A stretch of 44,162 nt of DNA from UBA877 sp034436335 (GCA_034436335.1 DAOTVO010000018.1:1-44162), one strand, 5' to 3'. Positions 1-8,979 are shown, counted from the first letter of the stretch. Numbers and translations are program-made. The notes: generated by a model not told the origin, from the sequence alone.

Positions 1-2
1 TG

Positions 3-185
3 CGGTGGAATGATTTCCTGAATGCCTGGAATAATGTGCCTCCTGAAGGCAAAACTCCGGCAGATAGCATTCCCTACTACCAGGCAATCATTTCCAAGCC
101 CAACGTGAGTCAAACGCGGAGAATCCCCAAATACAACCGATCGAATCCGTCCATTCGGGGAAGGTATATGCCTGTTGAAAGGTGA
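3..185 (+). CDS. C-terminal end of an unrecognised protein (5' partial)
   Basis: The frame is open from the left edge for 60 codons and stops with TGA at 183-185, eight bases before the start of the next gene. The visible protein is polar and rich in Asn, Pro and Arg, ending RGRYMPVER. I recognise no family. The close spacing to the lipoprotein that follows fits a shared transcript, but a chance open frame cannot be excluded at this length. Confidence 0.4.
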   Translation, partial: RWNDFLNAWNNVPPEGKTPADSIPYYQAIISKPNVSQTRRIPKYNRSNPSIRGRYMPVER

Positions 186-192
186 TAAACCT

Positions 193-1500
193 ATGGGAAG
201 AAATTTCAGTCACGAGAAGATGTATCGAGCGGCCATTTTCATCGTTCTTTGCCTGCTAATATTATCCGTGGGTTGTTCTGGAGATGTTTCTTCTCCTGCC
301 AACACAACAACGCCCGGTTATGCCATTACCTACATTCAGACTGCGACGCCGCGAAAGACCATTCAATGGATTTCTACCCCTACAACGATTCTTCCCATCC
401 AAGTTTCACCTGGAATTGGAGAAGGGGTTACTATTACAACGCAAGAAATCGATCTTCAATATAATAATATATCTCTTCCAGCTGGTTTAGCAGTCACGTA
501 TACGACTTTGGAAATCATAAATAATAATGATTTGGATTATGACTTATGGGTAAAATCACCAGTGGACAATCAACCATATCAATTACTATCCTGTAATAAA
601 TGCCCATTGCAATTGTATTCCTTGAAAAGTGTTTACACTGAGTCGGGGGAATTAATAATCATTGCCAGAGATGTCCATGGCGATGGAAGTGAAAAGGCGT
701 TAATGATCAATTTGAATGAACAACGAACTGAAATGGTGGAATGCCAGCCATATCAGACCGTTCAATGCAATATCATCGTCACAGGTCACTATACGATTAT
801 TCTTTTTGGTTTCTATCCAACTGAAAAGATTGTTTTTCGTACTATGGAAGGCAACTGGATAACCATCTCTGGTGAGGTGTTGGGTAACGACGCTTGGGAC
901 TTTATCCTTCTGGAGGAGGGAATTTTATTTTATCCGAAATACTGCAGTTCTCAGAGTTCTCTCTTTTTATCATTCTCCAGCTTGGAAGTGGAGGAGCGGC
1001 CATCCATTCTTTGTCTCTTTGATGAGCACCCACTGCCTTATTTTTTGGGATGGTCTTCGGATAGTGGCAATATCGCCTACGCTTGGACAAGCGAGGATGA
1101 TTCTGGAGAAAAGTATTTTGACAAGATTACAATATGTCCACTGGAGACTTTACTAACTGGTGAAATCAGCGCTTGCTTTGGTGCAATCACCAATTTGATT
1201 AGTAAGCTCCCTTTTAGATATTCTCTTGGTTGGTTGGACGACGGCAGGTTTATATGGGATAAACCAGGAGGAATATTGGAAAGCCAAATTATCGGGACAA
1301 TAGACTTGGACGGAAATGTGAAGACCATCTATCAAGGCGAAGGGATTACCTACGAGGTCTCCCCCGATGGGAAGTGGTTGCTTTATCGGAGAACCGAGGC
1401 GCCCCTGTCATTTGGCCTCCTGAGCACCGATGACGGCTCCACTATTTACCTGCCGTTGCCCGAAAATACGGTGGATGCGACCTGGCTGCTCATTCCGTAA
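193..1500 (+). CDS. Lipoprotein with probable TolB/WD40-like beta-propeller repeats
   Basis: This is a 435-residue exported lipoprotein. After a short polar start comes a hydrophobic stretch ending in lipobox LSVGC, so Cys28 would be lipidated. A Thr/Pro-rich linker follows (about residues 30-70). The C-terminal half has propeller-like strands, including SPDGKWLLYRR, which resembles the PD40/TolB blade signature. ATG at 193 is chosen because AAAGGTG lies eight bases upstream; a TTG at 175 overlaps the preceding frame and is less likely. Codon use and base composition are more AT-rich than in the housekeeping genes of the window, a trait shared with the lipoprotein near the right end. The specific function is unknown; the propeller call rests on one clear motif and the length. 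Confidence 0.7.
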   Translation: MGRNFSHEKMYRAAIFIVLCLLILSVGCSGDVSSPANTTTPGYAITYIQTATPRKTIQWISTPTTILPIQVSPGIGEGVTITTQEIDLQYNNISLPAGLAVTYTTLEIINNNDLDYDLWVKSPVDNQPYQLLSCNKCPLQLYSLKSVYTESGELIIIARDVHGDGSEKALMINLNEQRTEMVECQPYQTVQCNIIVTGHYTIILFGFYPTEKIVFRTMEGNWITISGEVLGNDAWDFILLEEGILFYPKYCSSQSSLFLSFSSLEVEERPSILCLFDEHPLPYFLGWSSDSGNIAYAWTSEDDSGEKYFDKITICPLETLLTGEISACFGAITNLISKLPFRYSLGWLDDGRFIWDKPGGILESQIIGTIDLDGNVKTIYQGEGITYEVSPDGKWLLYRRTEAPLSFGLLSTDDGSTIYLPLPENTVDATWLLIP

Positions 1501-1545
1501 GCGAGTCTTGTTATGATGGGAAGATATATCCAGGTTGAATCGCAG

Positions 1546-1788
1546 ATGAAAAAGATGCGCAGGTTGTTTCTTCTGATTTTCTGTTTTGTAATCTCCGGCT
1601 GCATTAGTATTACAGCGCAAGGTTGGGAGCGAGAGCAACCAATTGAGCTAATTTCGCCTTGCGATGAGAGCGATAAGCGACAAAATTGCGTTTCTGGTAA
1701 TACCGCACTCGTCCCAAAGCGGCCTGAATGTCAAAGACAGGCGCTGGCAGAACGGCGGCAAGCAAAAGACGGACTTGATAAATCGTGA
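1546..1788 (+). pseudogene. Lipoprotein N-terminus truncated by a transposon remnant
   Basis: A start ATG at 1546 opens a clean lipoprotein signal peptide: basic MKKMRR, a hydrophobic core, and lipobox VISGC with Cys19. About ten residues later the frame runs into DNA that is antisense to the IS701-type transposase remnant ending at 1610, and it stops at 1788. Only about the first 25-30 residues are likely to be original gene; the rest is transposon DNA read backwards. The gene lies 45 bases after the lipoprotein before it, so it may have been the second member of that operon. The host/IS border cannot be placed exactly because I see no clear terminal inverted repeat. Confidence 0.6.
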
Positions 1789-2401
1789 GCGCAGGCGCCT
1801 GTTCCTGAAATTGGATTCTCAAACGAACCAGGAAGTGATGAGCGAGAGAAACCAGGAGCATATGATGATGCCATCCCAACCAGCTGCGCATTTCGTAATG
1901 ATCCATTCCGACTTCGCCTTTGGCTTCTTCGAAGATGGTTTCAATCGGCCAACGCATACCGCTGATGCGAACGAACTCGCTCAGAGGCGTGTTGGCAGGA
2001 GCATTGCTGAAGTAGTATTTGATCACCGAAGGATCATCCAGATTGCGGCGGATGATCAGCCACAGCTCGCCTGCGGGCAGGTTGCCGCGCGACTCGGTCA
2101 CGCGCAGGAAGGCAAATTCACAAGCAATGGGTCCTTTCCTGCCTTCCTTGATGATGGCTTGAACCCAGTCTTGTTTGGGAATATTTCTCACCACGTCTTT
2201 GACTCGCATGGGACGTTGGCTGGCATACCGCAAACGCAAGCGGGTGGGACGACGACCACGCCCCTTCCACTTGGGAACATACACTTTGGGTTGGGTGCGC
2301 CAAATCGGGGTCGTACTCTTGATTTCAGTGAAATAGCGCTTGTCCAACTTGGCCACTCCATCCCGAAAAGCGGGCGAATCCCCGTACAATTCGTCCGCTG
2401 C
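1610..2401 (-). mobile_element. IS701-family transposase, C-terminal remnant
   Basis: The frame from about 2401 down to the TAA at 1610 encodes about 263 residues matching the C-terminal part of IS701-family DDE transposases. Recognisable blocks are ADELYGD, which contains the second catalytic Asp, and the block RWPIETIFEEAKGEVG followed by MDHYEMRSWLGW, which contains the catalytic Glu. The region with the first Asp and the whole N-terminus are missing, so the element cannot be autonomous. It is fused in frame to a truncated peptidase gene at about 2401-2402. Its far end abuts a truncated lipoprotein gene. The simplest reading is an insertion followed by a deletion that removed the 5' half of the IS and the 3' half of the peptidase gene. 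Confidence 0.8.
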
Positions 2402-3232
2402 GGCAATGGAGGCGGTCGTCTCGTTCATCGTGCGCAGTTCGGACGTGGTATCGTAATTGACGCCCAGCGGACGCAGGCTGAGCCAGTTGTGAATCCACTC
2501 GTGGGAGATGACCTCGGCCAGCCATTGCAGGGAGGTGGTGCGCATGACCATGCTGGGGTAGGTGCCGATGCCGCCCACCGGCACCACCAGCGCCGAGACG
2601 TCCATCCCGGCGGCGACCTTCTCTTCGATGGCGACTTGCCGGTCAACGGTCAGATCGGGGAGGAGCGAAATGGAGGCCTCCTGCTGGATTTTGTCGCGCG
2701 GCGAAATGACGAGGTGGTAGGGCAGCGGGCTGATATGAAACGCGACAGGCGAGAGAGGCTGGCCTAGAGCGGTCAGGTCGAGGTCGGCCAGAAGGGCAGA
2801 AATCTGTTCGGCAAGGACCGCTTCGGCGATGGGGGCAAGTTGTTTTTGGCGGGCATACAACCTGTCGAGTTCGGCGCGGGGACCGACAGAGGCAACTTCA
2901 GGGTTCGAAATGGACGGGTCAGTGTAGATAAGTTCGAGCGAGGACTCGGCGCGCAGGATGGCGTCCACAAGCTGCAGATAGTCGCCGACAATCTGATGGC
3001 GCGCCGACTCGTCAAAATAAGCGGGCGTATCCAGCGCGGCCTGGCCGAGTTTGACGCCGATGGCCTCCAGCGTCCAGTCGAAGTAATCGAATTCAACAGC
3101 GCGAAGGTAGACGCGGGCACGCTCATAATACTCAGTGGCAGGAGCCTGGCCGCTGGTGGAAAAAAGCGCCGAGAGCAGGAGCAGGCCCAGCAGGAGGTCG
3201 AGAATGCGCAAGAATCGGCGAAGGCGAGGCAT
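2402..3232 (-). pseudogene. Gluzincin-like zinc metallopeptidase, N-terminal part, fused to an IS remnant
   Basis: The start at 3232 opens a hydrophobic N-terminus (LDLLLGLLLLSALF), a signal or anchor helix, then a helical region. A zinc site HEWIH follows at residues 244-248, with NETTAS 22 residues on. HExxH followed by a downstream Glu in an NE-T-A-S context is the gluzincin arrangement, so His244, His248 and Glu271 are the likely ligands and Glu245 the base. Six residues later the sequence changes to IS701 transposase (ADELYGD). The peptidase therefore keeps its zinc ligands but has lost everything downstream. The combined 1610-3232 frame is an uninterrupted 540-codon chimera that could still be expressed. 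The substrate is unknown. Confidence 0.65.
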
Positions 3233-3699
3233 AGAAGAGATTATATCAGGGGAGAGAAGGCGCGCGATTAACCGCAGCGAAGAAAAAGCCGTGCAAAGGC
3301 GATGTCATAAGTTCCGTTGTTGCTCTAATCGCACTCACCCTTCTAAATTTTGTTACATATTGCCTCAACATTTGCAATCTCTCCGCATTTCTCAAATGAG
3401 CCCCAGGGGTCGTATCCGCTGAAAGGAAGAGCAAAAAGACCGATGACATTCCACCTCGCGTTTGGCGATGGTATGTCTTTCTTTTCCATCTCGGTGTTCG
3501 AGATGCTTTTCATCACAGATTCTTATGGCGTTCGGCGTAGGGGGGTAACGTTTTGCGTTCTTACGGGTAGGCAGGCAGGCAAGACTCCATCGCCAACTAG
3601 AACTATTGCCAGCAAAACCGCGCCGAAACAGCCAGGAGAGGAGCCAGCCAAGAAACAGACTCTACACGGTAGGGTAGAGGAAATCGGCAGTCAGTTCGG
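3233..3699. other. Gene-free stretch with one small hairpin
   Basis: No convincing coding frame is seen between the convergent/divergent neighbours. A hairpin with 7-bp arms CATCTCG (3487-3493) and CGAGATG (3499-3505) and loop GTGTT is followed by CTTTTC. It could be a weak terminator or part of a small RNA. No known RNA family is recognised. Confidence 0.4.
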
Positions 3700-5061
3700 T
3701 CAGGCGGGAGGCGGCGGGACGGTGGGGGACGGCGAGGGCGATGGTTGCGCAGGCGGCAAGTTTCCGGTCGCGCGCGGCGGGCGGAGGCTGTTGCGCACCC
3801 ACGATTCCTGCACTGCGCGCCACAGGTCGTTGTCCACTTCAGTGAAGTTCTGCGGGTCGGGGCCGAAGGGGTAGTACATCGCCCGGTCGCCCCAGGTGAA
3901 CCAGGGTTCGTAGGCCGGCTCCCAGACCCACAGGGCGTGGTTGATGCCGTGCGCCTCGAACCAGGCGATTTCATCGCGCAGGAAGTCCGCCGCGCCGGGC
4001 GCCCAGCGCACCACCCCAAACTCGTTCACCGCCACCGGCGCGCCCGTCCGCTGCTGGAACTGCTCCAGCGGGGCGAGGTAGGCTTCCAGCCAGGCGCGGT
4101 CAAAGCGGTCGGGGACTTCATCCCAGGTGATGTCGAACGCGCCGGGGTAGGGTTTGTTCTCGCCGGGCTGCTGATGGGTGTAGAGGAAGGGGCCGTACTG
4201 ATGGACGGCATAGACAATCCGTTCGGCCTGCACCGGTTCGAGGTACGGCAGCCAGGGGACGCTGCCCCAGCCCATCGGGTTGACCAGGATGGGGGTTTCG
4301 CCGTCCACGCTGCGGATGGCGGCCACCAGGCGCGGGTAGAACTGATTTCAGTCGTAGAGCGTGCCGGCGTAGCGCGGGTAGAACGCCGCCGGGTCGTAGA
4401 GGTCGAGCATCACTTCATCGGCGTTTGGCTCCACCATCAGGTCATAGCCGACAACAATCGGATGCCCGCGATAGCGTTCGGCGGTAGTGCGCCACATCTC
4501 AACCCAGGCGTCCTGCGCGGCCTGCTCCGTCCAGACCGTTTCAATCAAAAGGGAAGGGTCGAACCAGTCCCCGGCGCCGTCGCGGTAGAAGGTGAAGTCG
4601 CTGCGCCCCGGCCCGGTGCGGAAGGAGATGACGGCAAACAGCCCGGCGCGGCCGGCCATTTCCAGCAGCGCGTCAAGGTTGGCCTGCGCGCCTTCATCCA
4701 GGACGTAGGGCGGGCGCTCGCTGAACAAGCCGGGGATGGAGAGGTTGACGTAGTTGGCCCCTGCCGCCGCCAGCCGGTCGAAATCGGATTGGGCGTAGGG
4801 GGGACCGATGTAGTCCTCGCCGAGCAGGTCGCCATCCAGGTCGGGGATGCGGATGCGCTGCCAGATGTTCGCCCCGCGCAATTGCGTGCCATTCGTCCAG
4901 AGAGACCATTTGTCATTAGTCTGATAGTCGTTCGTCAGATAGTCGTCGGTTGAAGAGGCGGTAGGCGGGGTAACGATGACCGGCGCGGGCCGGCAGGCGG
5001 GCAGGAGGGAGACAACCAGGGTCAGGAGCAGAATATTTCGTTTAGCGGCAGAAGCATCCAT
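3700..5061 (-). pseudogene. Glycoside hydrolase family 5-like lipoprotein with an in-frame TGA
   Basis: One reading frame encodes a secreted (beta/alpha)8-barrel glycosidase of about 453 codons. The signal peptide ends in LLPAC (lipid Cys23). The fold suits GH5/clan A: the acid/base candidate is Glu211 in LMVEPNADE, and the nucleophile candidate is Glu347 in AVNEFGV. Codon 238 is TGA (reverse strand, 4350-4348), preceded by GTLYD and followed by NQFYPRL. The frame is otherwise intact on both sides, so this is a single-base nonsense change, probably TGG to TGA. Translation stopping there would lose the nucleophile. A restart at Met246 (4326) would lack the first half of the barrel. The tail is Pro/Ser-rich. 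The gene starts eight bases after the stop of the FAD/Fe-S dehydrogenase and is probably co-transcribed with it. Sequencing error is an alternative. Confidence 0.75.
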
Positions 5062-5069
5062 GATTCACC

Positions 5070-8018
5070 TTACCGATGCAACGCCCGATACAAAACCTGC
5101 GCCGGGTGGAGGGGTTGACGCTGCGCGCCGTGCGCGATTTGTTCGCTGCAACTGACCCCGGCGGCCACAATCAGGGTGTCTTCACTTTGGGCGCGGACGG
5201 CGGGCAGCAGGGTCAGTTCGCCCATTTTCAGCGAGAGTTCGTAATGCTCGGCTTCGTAGCCGAAAGAACCGGCCATGCCGCAGCAGCCCGAACCGGCTTC
5301 TTCCACCTCGTAGCCGAGAAAGGCCAGCAGTTCTTCGCTGTATTTCGTGCCAATGAGCGCTTTTTGGTGGCAATGCCCATGCAGCAGGATTTTGCCGCTT
5401 TGGGGCTTGAACTTGCCTGCCAGGTTTCCGGCCTGCATTTCGCGCCACAGGAATTCTTCAAAGGTCAGCGCCTGGGCGGCGACCAGCCCGACGCGCTCAT
5501 CGCCCGGCAGGAGCGAGGCGTTGTCTTCGATGAGCATGGAAATATCGCTCGGCTCCAGCCCCACGATGGAGATGTTTTGCGCGGCATACGGGGCGAGGAC
5601 GCTCAGGGCTTTTTGGGCTTTGCGGCGCGCCACGTCCAGGTTGCCTTTGGAGAAGGCCGGGCGTCCGAAGTCATGCACCGGCGGGACGATGACGTCAAAC
5701 CCGCAGGCTTCCAGGACGTGGAGGGCGGCCTCGGCAACTTCGGGGCGGTTGTAGTTGCGGGTCACGTCCACGAGGAGGACGACGGACCTGCCCTTCATCC
5801 CCAGCCCTTCCCCCGTAAGGGAAGGGAGTGTTCCCTTTGGGGTGAGGGAGCGCTTTCGGCGGCGGTAAACGTCGTCGAAGGGGCGGCGGGCAAAGGCGGG
5901 GAGCGGCCGCGCGGGAGCCAACTTCAGGAGGCGATTCATCAGCGCGCGCGCGAATCCCAATTTCAAAACGAAATTCGAGAGCGGCGCCCTCCAGCCGGCG
6001 GCAAGGCGGCTCAGGTCGCCAAAGTACGAAAAGAAGCGCGAGCGCAGCGACATGAAATGGGTTTTGTAGTACTGATGGAGATACTCGGCTTTGAGTTTCG
6101 CCATGTCCACCGAGGAGGGACACTCGCTTTTGCAGGCTTTGCAACTGACGCACAGGTCGAGGGTTTCATAGACGCCGGGCGAATCGAAGGCAATTTTGCC
6201 CGAAATGGCGGCGCGCAGGGCGTTGGCGCGTCCGCGCGTGCTGAGTTGCTCATCGCGGCTGGCTTTGTAGGTGGGACACATCGTGCCGGTCAGGGCGCGG
6301 CACAGGGCCGTGCCGTTGCACATCTCCACAGCGCGGTCGTAGCCTTCGGGGCCGAAATCGAGCGCAGGCGTGATTTGAATGGTGTGGTAGGAGGGGCCGT
6401 AGCGCAGGTGTTCGGTCATGGGCGGCCCATCCACGATGTCCCCGGGGTTAAAGATGTTTTGCGGGTCGAAGATGCGCTTGACCTGCTTGAACAGGCCGTA
6501 CATCTCCTCGCCGAAGAAGTGCGGGTTGAGCCAGCTGCGCAGGCGGCCATCACCGTGTTCGCTGGAGAGAACGCCGCCGTATTTTTTGAGCAAGTCGCCG
6601 GAGAACGCGACGATTTGGGGGAATTTGGCCACATCGGCGGCCAGTTTGGCATTGAGCAGGTTGTGGACGTGCAGACAGCCGGCGCTGGCGTGGGCGAAGT
6701 ACGAAATTTCGTGGTCGAGGTCGCGCTGACAGTACTCTTCGAGTTGAGTGATGTAATCGGCCAGGTGGGCGGGCGGCACGGCGGCGTCATCCACGATGGC
6801 GAGCGGTTTCACGTCGCCGCGCATGCCCATCAGGATGCCGAAGCCCGCCGTGCGCACCTTCCAGACGTTTTCGATGGCGGCCGGGTCGGTCAGGTTGACA
6901 ATCTCGGTGAACGGCACGCGGCGGGTTTGCAGGTGGCGGGTGAGGCGTTCGAGTTTGGCTTCGAGTTCGGGCAGGCTTTCGCCGTAGAATTCTACCATCA
7001 TGACGTTATTGGGCTTGCCGCGAAGGAAGGCGCGCTGCATTTCGGCGAAGACGGGGGCATTTTCCACCAAGGCGATGCTGTGCGCGTCCCACATTTCCAC
7101 CGCGCTCGGTTCGACCTCCAGCATGGCCGGGACGGAATCGAGCGAGGCGCGCAGTTCGTCAAAGTGGACGATGGCGAGGGCGGTCATCTTGGGCGTTGGC
7201 ACCAGGTTGAGTTTGACCTCGGTGACGAAGCCGAGCGTGCCTTCGGAGCCGCAGATGAGTTTGGCGAGGTTGAAGCGCGGGTCGTGCGGCCAGCGGAAGG
7301 AGAAGCCCTGTCCATCCGTCAGACGGTCGAGGTTGTAGCCGCCGCAGCGCCGCCAGTGCCGGGGCGTGCTTTGGCGGATGATTTCCAGGTTGCGCGGGTC
7401 GCGGACGAGGGCCAGCATTTGGCGGTAAATTTCGGCCTCGAAGCCGTTCCCTTTTTGAATCTGTTCCAGTTCGGCTTCGCTTTTGGGCGAAAACTCGGCC
7501 AGCGAGCCATCCGCCAGGATGACCTTGACCGCCAGGATGTGGTCGGCGGTCATGCCGTAGAGAATCGAGTGCGAACCGGAGGAGTTGTTGCCGACGATGC
7601 CGCCCAAGACGGCGCGCGTGCCGCTGGCCGGGTCGGGGCCGTATTTCAGGCCATAGGGTTTGAGATGGGCGTTGAGCGAGGACAAGACCACGCCCGGCTC
7701 AGCGCGCACCCACTTCTCTTCGGGGTTGACTTCGAGGATGCGGTTCAGGTGGGGGGTGGTATCTATCACCAGGGCTTCGTTGACGGTCTGCCCGGCCATG
7801 CTCGTCCCGCCGCCGCGCGGCAGGAGGGGAATGCGGTACTTCGCCGCCAGTTGGACGGCGATTTGGATGTCTTCTACCGAGCGGGGAATCAGCACGCCAT
7901 AGGGCATGACCTGGTAAATGCTGGCGTCGCAACTGTACAGGATGCGGCTGATGTCATCCGTGCGGACTTCGCCCTGGACGGAGCGGCGTAATTCATCGAG
8001 GAAGGAGGGGAGGGTCAT
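5070..8018 (-). CDS. FAD- and Fe-S-binding oxidoreductase, D-lactate/glycolate dehydrogenase type
   Basis: The 982-residue protein joins a GlcD-like flavin half to a GlpC/GlcF-like iron-sulphur half, as in YdiJ-type and membrane-associated D-lactate dehydrogenases that oxidise 2-hydroxy acids and pass electrons to the quinone pool. The PCMH-type FAD domain carries PRGGGTSMAGQ (about 67-77) and NNSSGSHS (about 144-151). The flavin-oxidase C-terminal domain follows. Cysteine clusters lie at about 567/573/581 and 623/626/629/633 (CVSCKACKSECP). A CCG domain contains HGHCHQK and GSGCCGMAGSFG. ATG at 8018 is chosen because the FAD-domain alignment begins just after it; an upstream start at 8126 would run through repeat sequence. 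Residues about 722-744 are encoded by a palindromic repeat inserted in the linker before the CCG domain. It lies 49 bases behind the GntR-type regulator, which probably controls it. The exact substrate cannot be read from sequence. Confidence 0.85.
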   Translation of the reverse strand: MTLPSFLDELRRSVQGEVRTDDISRILYSCDASIYQVMPYGVLIPRSVEDIQIAVQLAAKYRIPLLPRGGGTSMAGQTVNEALVIDTTPHLNRILEVNPEEKWVRAEPGVVLSSLNAHLKPYGLKYGPDPASGTRAVLGGIVGNNSSGSHSILYGMTADHILAVKVILADGSLAEFSPKSEAELEQIQKGNGFEAEIYRQMLALVRDPRNLEIIRQSTPRHWRRCGGYNLDRLTDGQGFSFRWPHDPRFNLAKLICGSEGTLGFVTEVKLNLVPTPKMTALAIVHFDELRASLDSVPAMLEVEPSAVEMWDAHSIALVENAPVFAEMQRAFLRGKPNNVMMVEFYGESLPELEAKLERLTRHLQTRRVPFTEIVNLTDPAAIENVWKVRTAGFGILMGMRGDVKPLAIVDDAAVPPAHLADYITQLEEYCQRDLDHEISYFAHASAGCLHVHNLLNAKLAADVAKFPQIVAFSGDLLKKYGGVLSSEHGDGRLRSWLNPHFFGEEMYGLFKQVKRIFDPQNIFNPGDIVDGPPMTEHLRYGPSYHTIQITPALDFGPEGYDRAVEMCNGTALCRALTGTMCPTYKASRDEQLSTRGRANALRAAISGKIAFDSPGVYETLDLCVSCKACKSECPSSVDMAKLKAEYLHQYYKTHFMSLRSRFFSYFGDLSRLAAGWRAPLSNFVLKLGFARALMNRLLKLAPARPLPAFARRPFDDVYRRRKRSLTPKGTLPSLTGEGLGMKGRSVVLLVDVTRNYNRPEVAEAALHVLEACGFDVIVPPVHDFGRPAFSKGNLDVARRKAQKALSVLAPYAAQNISIVGLEPSDISMLIEDNASLLPGDERVGLVAAQALTFEEFLWREMQAGNLAGKFKPQSGKILLHGHCHQKALIGTKYSEELLAFLGYEVEEAGSGCCGMAGSFGYEAEHYELSLKMGELTLLPAVRAQSEDTLIVAAGVSCSEQIAHGAQRQPLHPAQVLYRALHR
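5795..5850. repeat. Palindromic repeat inside the dehydrogenase gene (SPTGRG type)
   Basis: Arms CCCTTCCC (5805-5812) and GGGAAGGG (5819-5826) form a hairpin within a G/C-skewed stretch. It is translated as LTPKGTLPSLTGEGLG in the interdomain linker and keeps the reading frame. The same style of element occurs at 10599 and 22311. Confidence 0.7.
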
Positions 8019-8035
8019 AGGAAATGGTGAATGGT

Positions 8036-8062
8036 AACTGATGACTGACGACTGATGACTGA
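8036..8062. repeat. Short direct repeats of ACTGATG/ACTGACG words
   Basis: The gap between the regulator and dehydrogenase genes consists of iterated 7-mers (ACTGATG, ACTGACG, ACTGATG, ACTGA). Related words recur inside the glycosidase gene at about 4910-4955, where they encode repeated DDY/NDY and TND residues. Confidence 0.6.
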
Positions 8063-8067
8063 AACGC

Positions 8068-8802
8068 TCACCCTGCTTTCGCCCGCGCCGCCAACATGCG
8101 CTCGTATTGCTTGCGCGAATCGTCAATGTGCTGGGTCATGTAAGCGGCGGCGGCTTCGGGGTCTTGCTCAGCAATCGCTTCGACAATCAGTCCGTGCTGC
8201 TGGAAGTAACGCGAGAACAAAGCCTGTTCTTCTTGCGGATTGCCCCAGGGCGACCAGACGACATTGAAGATTTCCATGTAGGCGGCAATCAGGACGTTCA
8301 TCAGTTCGCCGAAGAAGGGGTTTTTAGTGCTTTCGGCAATGCCAACGTGCAGGCGCATATCGGCGCGGTGCAGGACGGACGGGTTTTGCAGGCTGTTCTG
8401 GATGATGTGGTGCTGCTCGCGCAGTTTGACGACATCGGCTGCCTCGCGGCGCATGGCGGCCAGGCGGGCGGCCTGCACTTCAATCAGGCGGCGGACTTCG
8501 TAGAGGTGGACGGCCTGATAGCGGTTGCGGGCAATCATCTGACTGAGCGAAGCGATGGCAGCCTGCGAACTGGCCTGCGCCACGCGCGCGCCGCTGCGCG
8601 GGGTCACTTCCACCAGCCCCATGCCGGAGAGAATCGCCAGCGCCTTGCGCACCGAGGTGCGGCTGATACCGAATTGCTCGCACAGGGCGCGCTCCGACAT
8701 CAGCGGGTCGCCGGGCTGAAGCGCGCCTTGCCTGATTAAATTGGCAATGTAATCTACAACGGAGAGATAAACGGGCTGCTGGGAAGGGCGTAAAACGGTC
8801 AT
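8068..8802 (-). CDS. GntR-family transcriptional regulator, FadR subfamily (FCD domain)
   Basis: The 244-residue protein has an N-terminal winged helix, with the GntR signature LMSERALCEQFGISRTSVRK at about residues 54-73. An all-helical FCD effector domain follows (about 90-235) with the spaced Arg, Asp and His residues (RADMRLHVGIA, HGLIVEAI) that usually hold a metal and a carboxylate ligand. FadR-type regulators next to 2-hydroxy-acid dehydrogenases, such as LldR, respond to lactate or glycolate; that role is inferred here. The start is the only one that keeps the whole wing. Two 13-bp palindromes with core TGGTAnTACCA lie in the divergent promoter region, one between this gene's own -35 and -10 boxes, so autoregulation is likely. 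There is no ribosome binding site before the ATG and the predicted transcription start falls on it, suggesting a leaderless mRNA. Confidence 0.88.
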   Translation of the reverse strand: MTVLRPSQQPVYLSVVDYIANLIRQGALQPGDPLMSERALCEQFGISRTSVRKALAILSGMGLVEVTPRSGARVAQASSQAAIASLSQMIARNRYQAVHLYEVRRLIEVQAARLAAMRREAADVVKLREQHHIIQNSLQNPSVLHRADMRLHVGIAESTKNPFFGELMNVLIAAYMEIFNVVWSPWGNPQEEQALFSRYFQQHGLIVEAIAEQDPEAAAAYMTQHIDDSRKQYERMLAARAKAG

Positions 8803-8808
8803 ACTCTG

Positions 8809-8837
8809 ATTATGCTGGTATTACCAGATTTTGTCAA
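8809..8837 (-). promoter_or_regulatory. Promoter and operator of the GntR-family regulator
   Basis: Reading the minus strand, TTGACA (8837-8832) and CATAAT (8814-8809) are 17 bases apart. A perfect 13-bp palindrome (CTGGTA, T, TACCAG at 8815-8827) fills the spacer. It matches the FadR-type pattern with GT and AC half-sites, so bound repressor would block RNA polymerase. The predicted start is about 8802, the first base of the coding region. Confidence 0.75.
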
Positions 8838-8880
8838 GATGGCATTAATCACCCCTTAACAAGCCAAACATCGGCCATTC

Positions 8881-8923
8881 TTGACAAAAATTTGCTTTGG
8901 CTGTATGATATTGGTAATACCAA
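8881..8923 (+). promoter_or_regulatory. Promoter and operator of the DJ-1/PfpI gene
   Basis: TTGACA (8881-8886) and TATGAT (8904-8909) are separated by 17 bases, close to the sigma-70 consensus. A perfect 13-bp palindrome (TTGGTA, A, TACCAA at 8911-8923) covers the predicted start site. It shares core TGGTAnTACCA with the operator at 8815, so the same regulator probably controls both directions. Confidence 0.78.
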
Positions 8924-8979
8924 AAGCCCCGCCGGGCGGCCTGGTTCATTTTCCACATTTCTCAAAGGAGGAACCCCCC

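Noticed and set aside
1664..2767. A 367-codon plus-strand frame over the IS701/peptidase chimera
   Set aside because: It is antisense to clear transposase and peptidase motifs and shows no motif of its own.
4348..4350. TGA read as tryptophan under a variant genetic code
   Set aside because: Other genes in the window end with TGA and Trp is encoded by TGG throughout, so the standard code applies. A point mutation or base error is simpler. Selenocysteine is also unlikely, as no relevant family or nearby structure is evident.
5076..7991. A 971-codon open frame antisense to the FAD/Fe-S dehydrogenase
   Set aside because: It mirrors the GC-rich codon bias of the real gene, has no family motif, and the opposite strand has full domain matches. 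The same applies to long antisense frames over gyrA (18790-21537), ileS (37029-40073), lutBC (33332-35254), glgP and the glycosidase.
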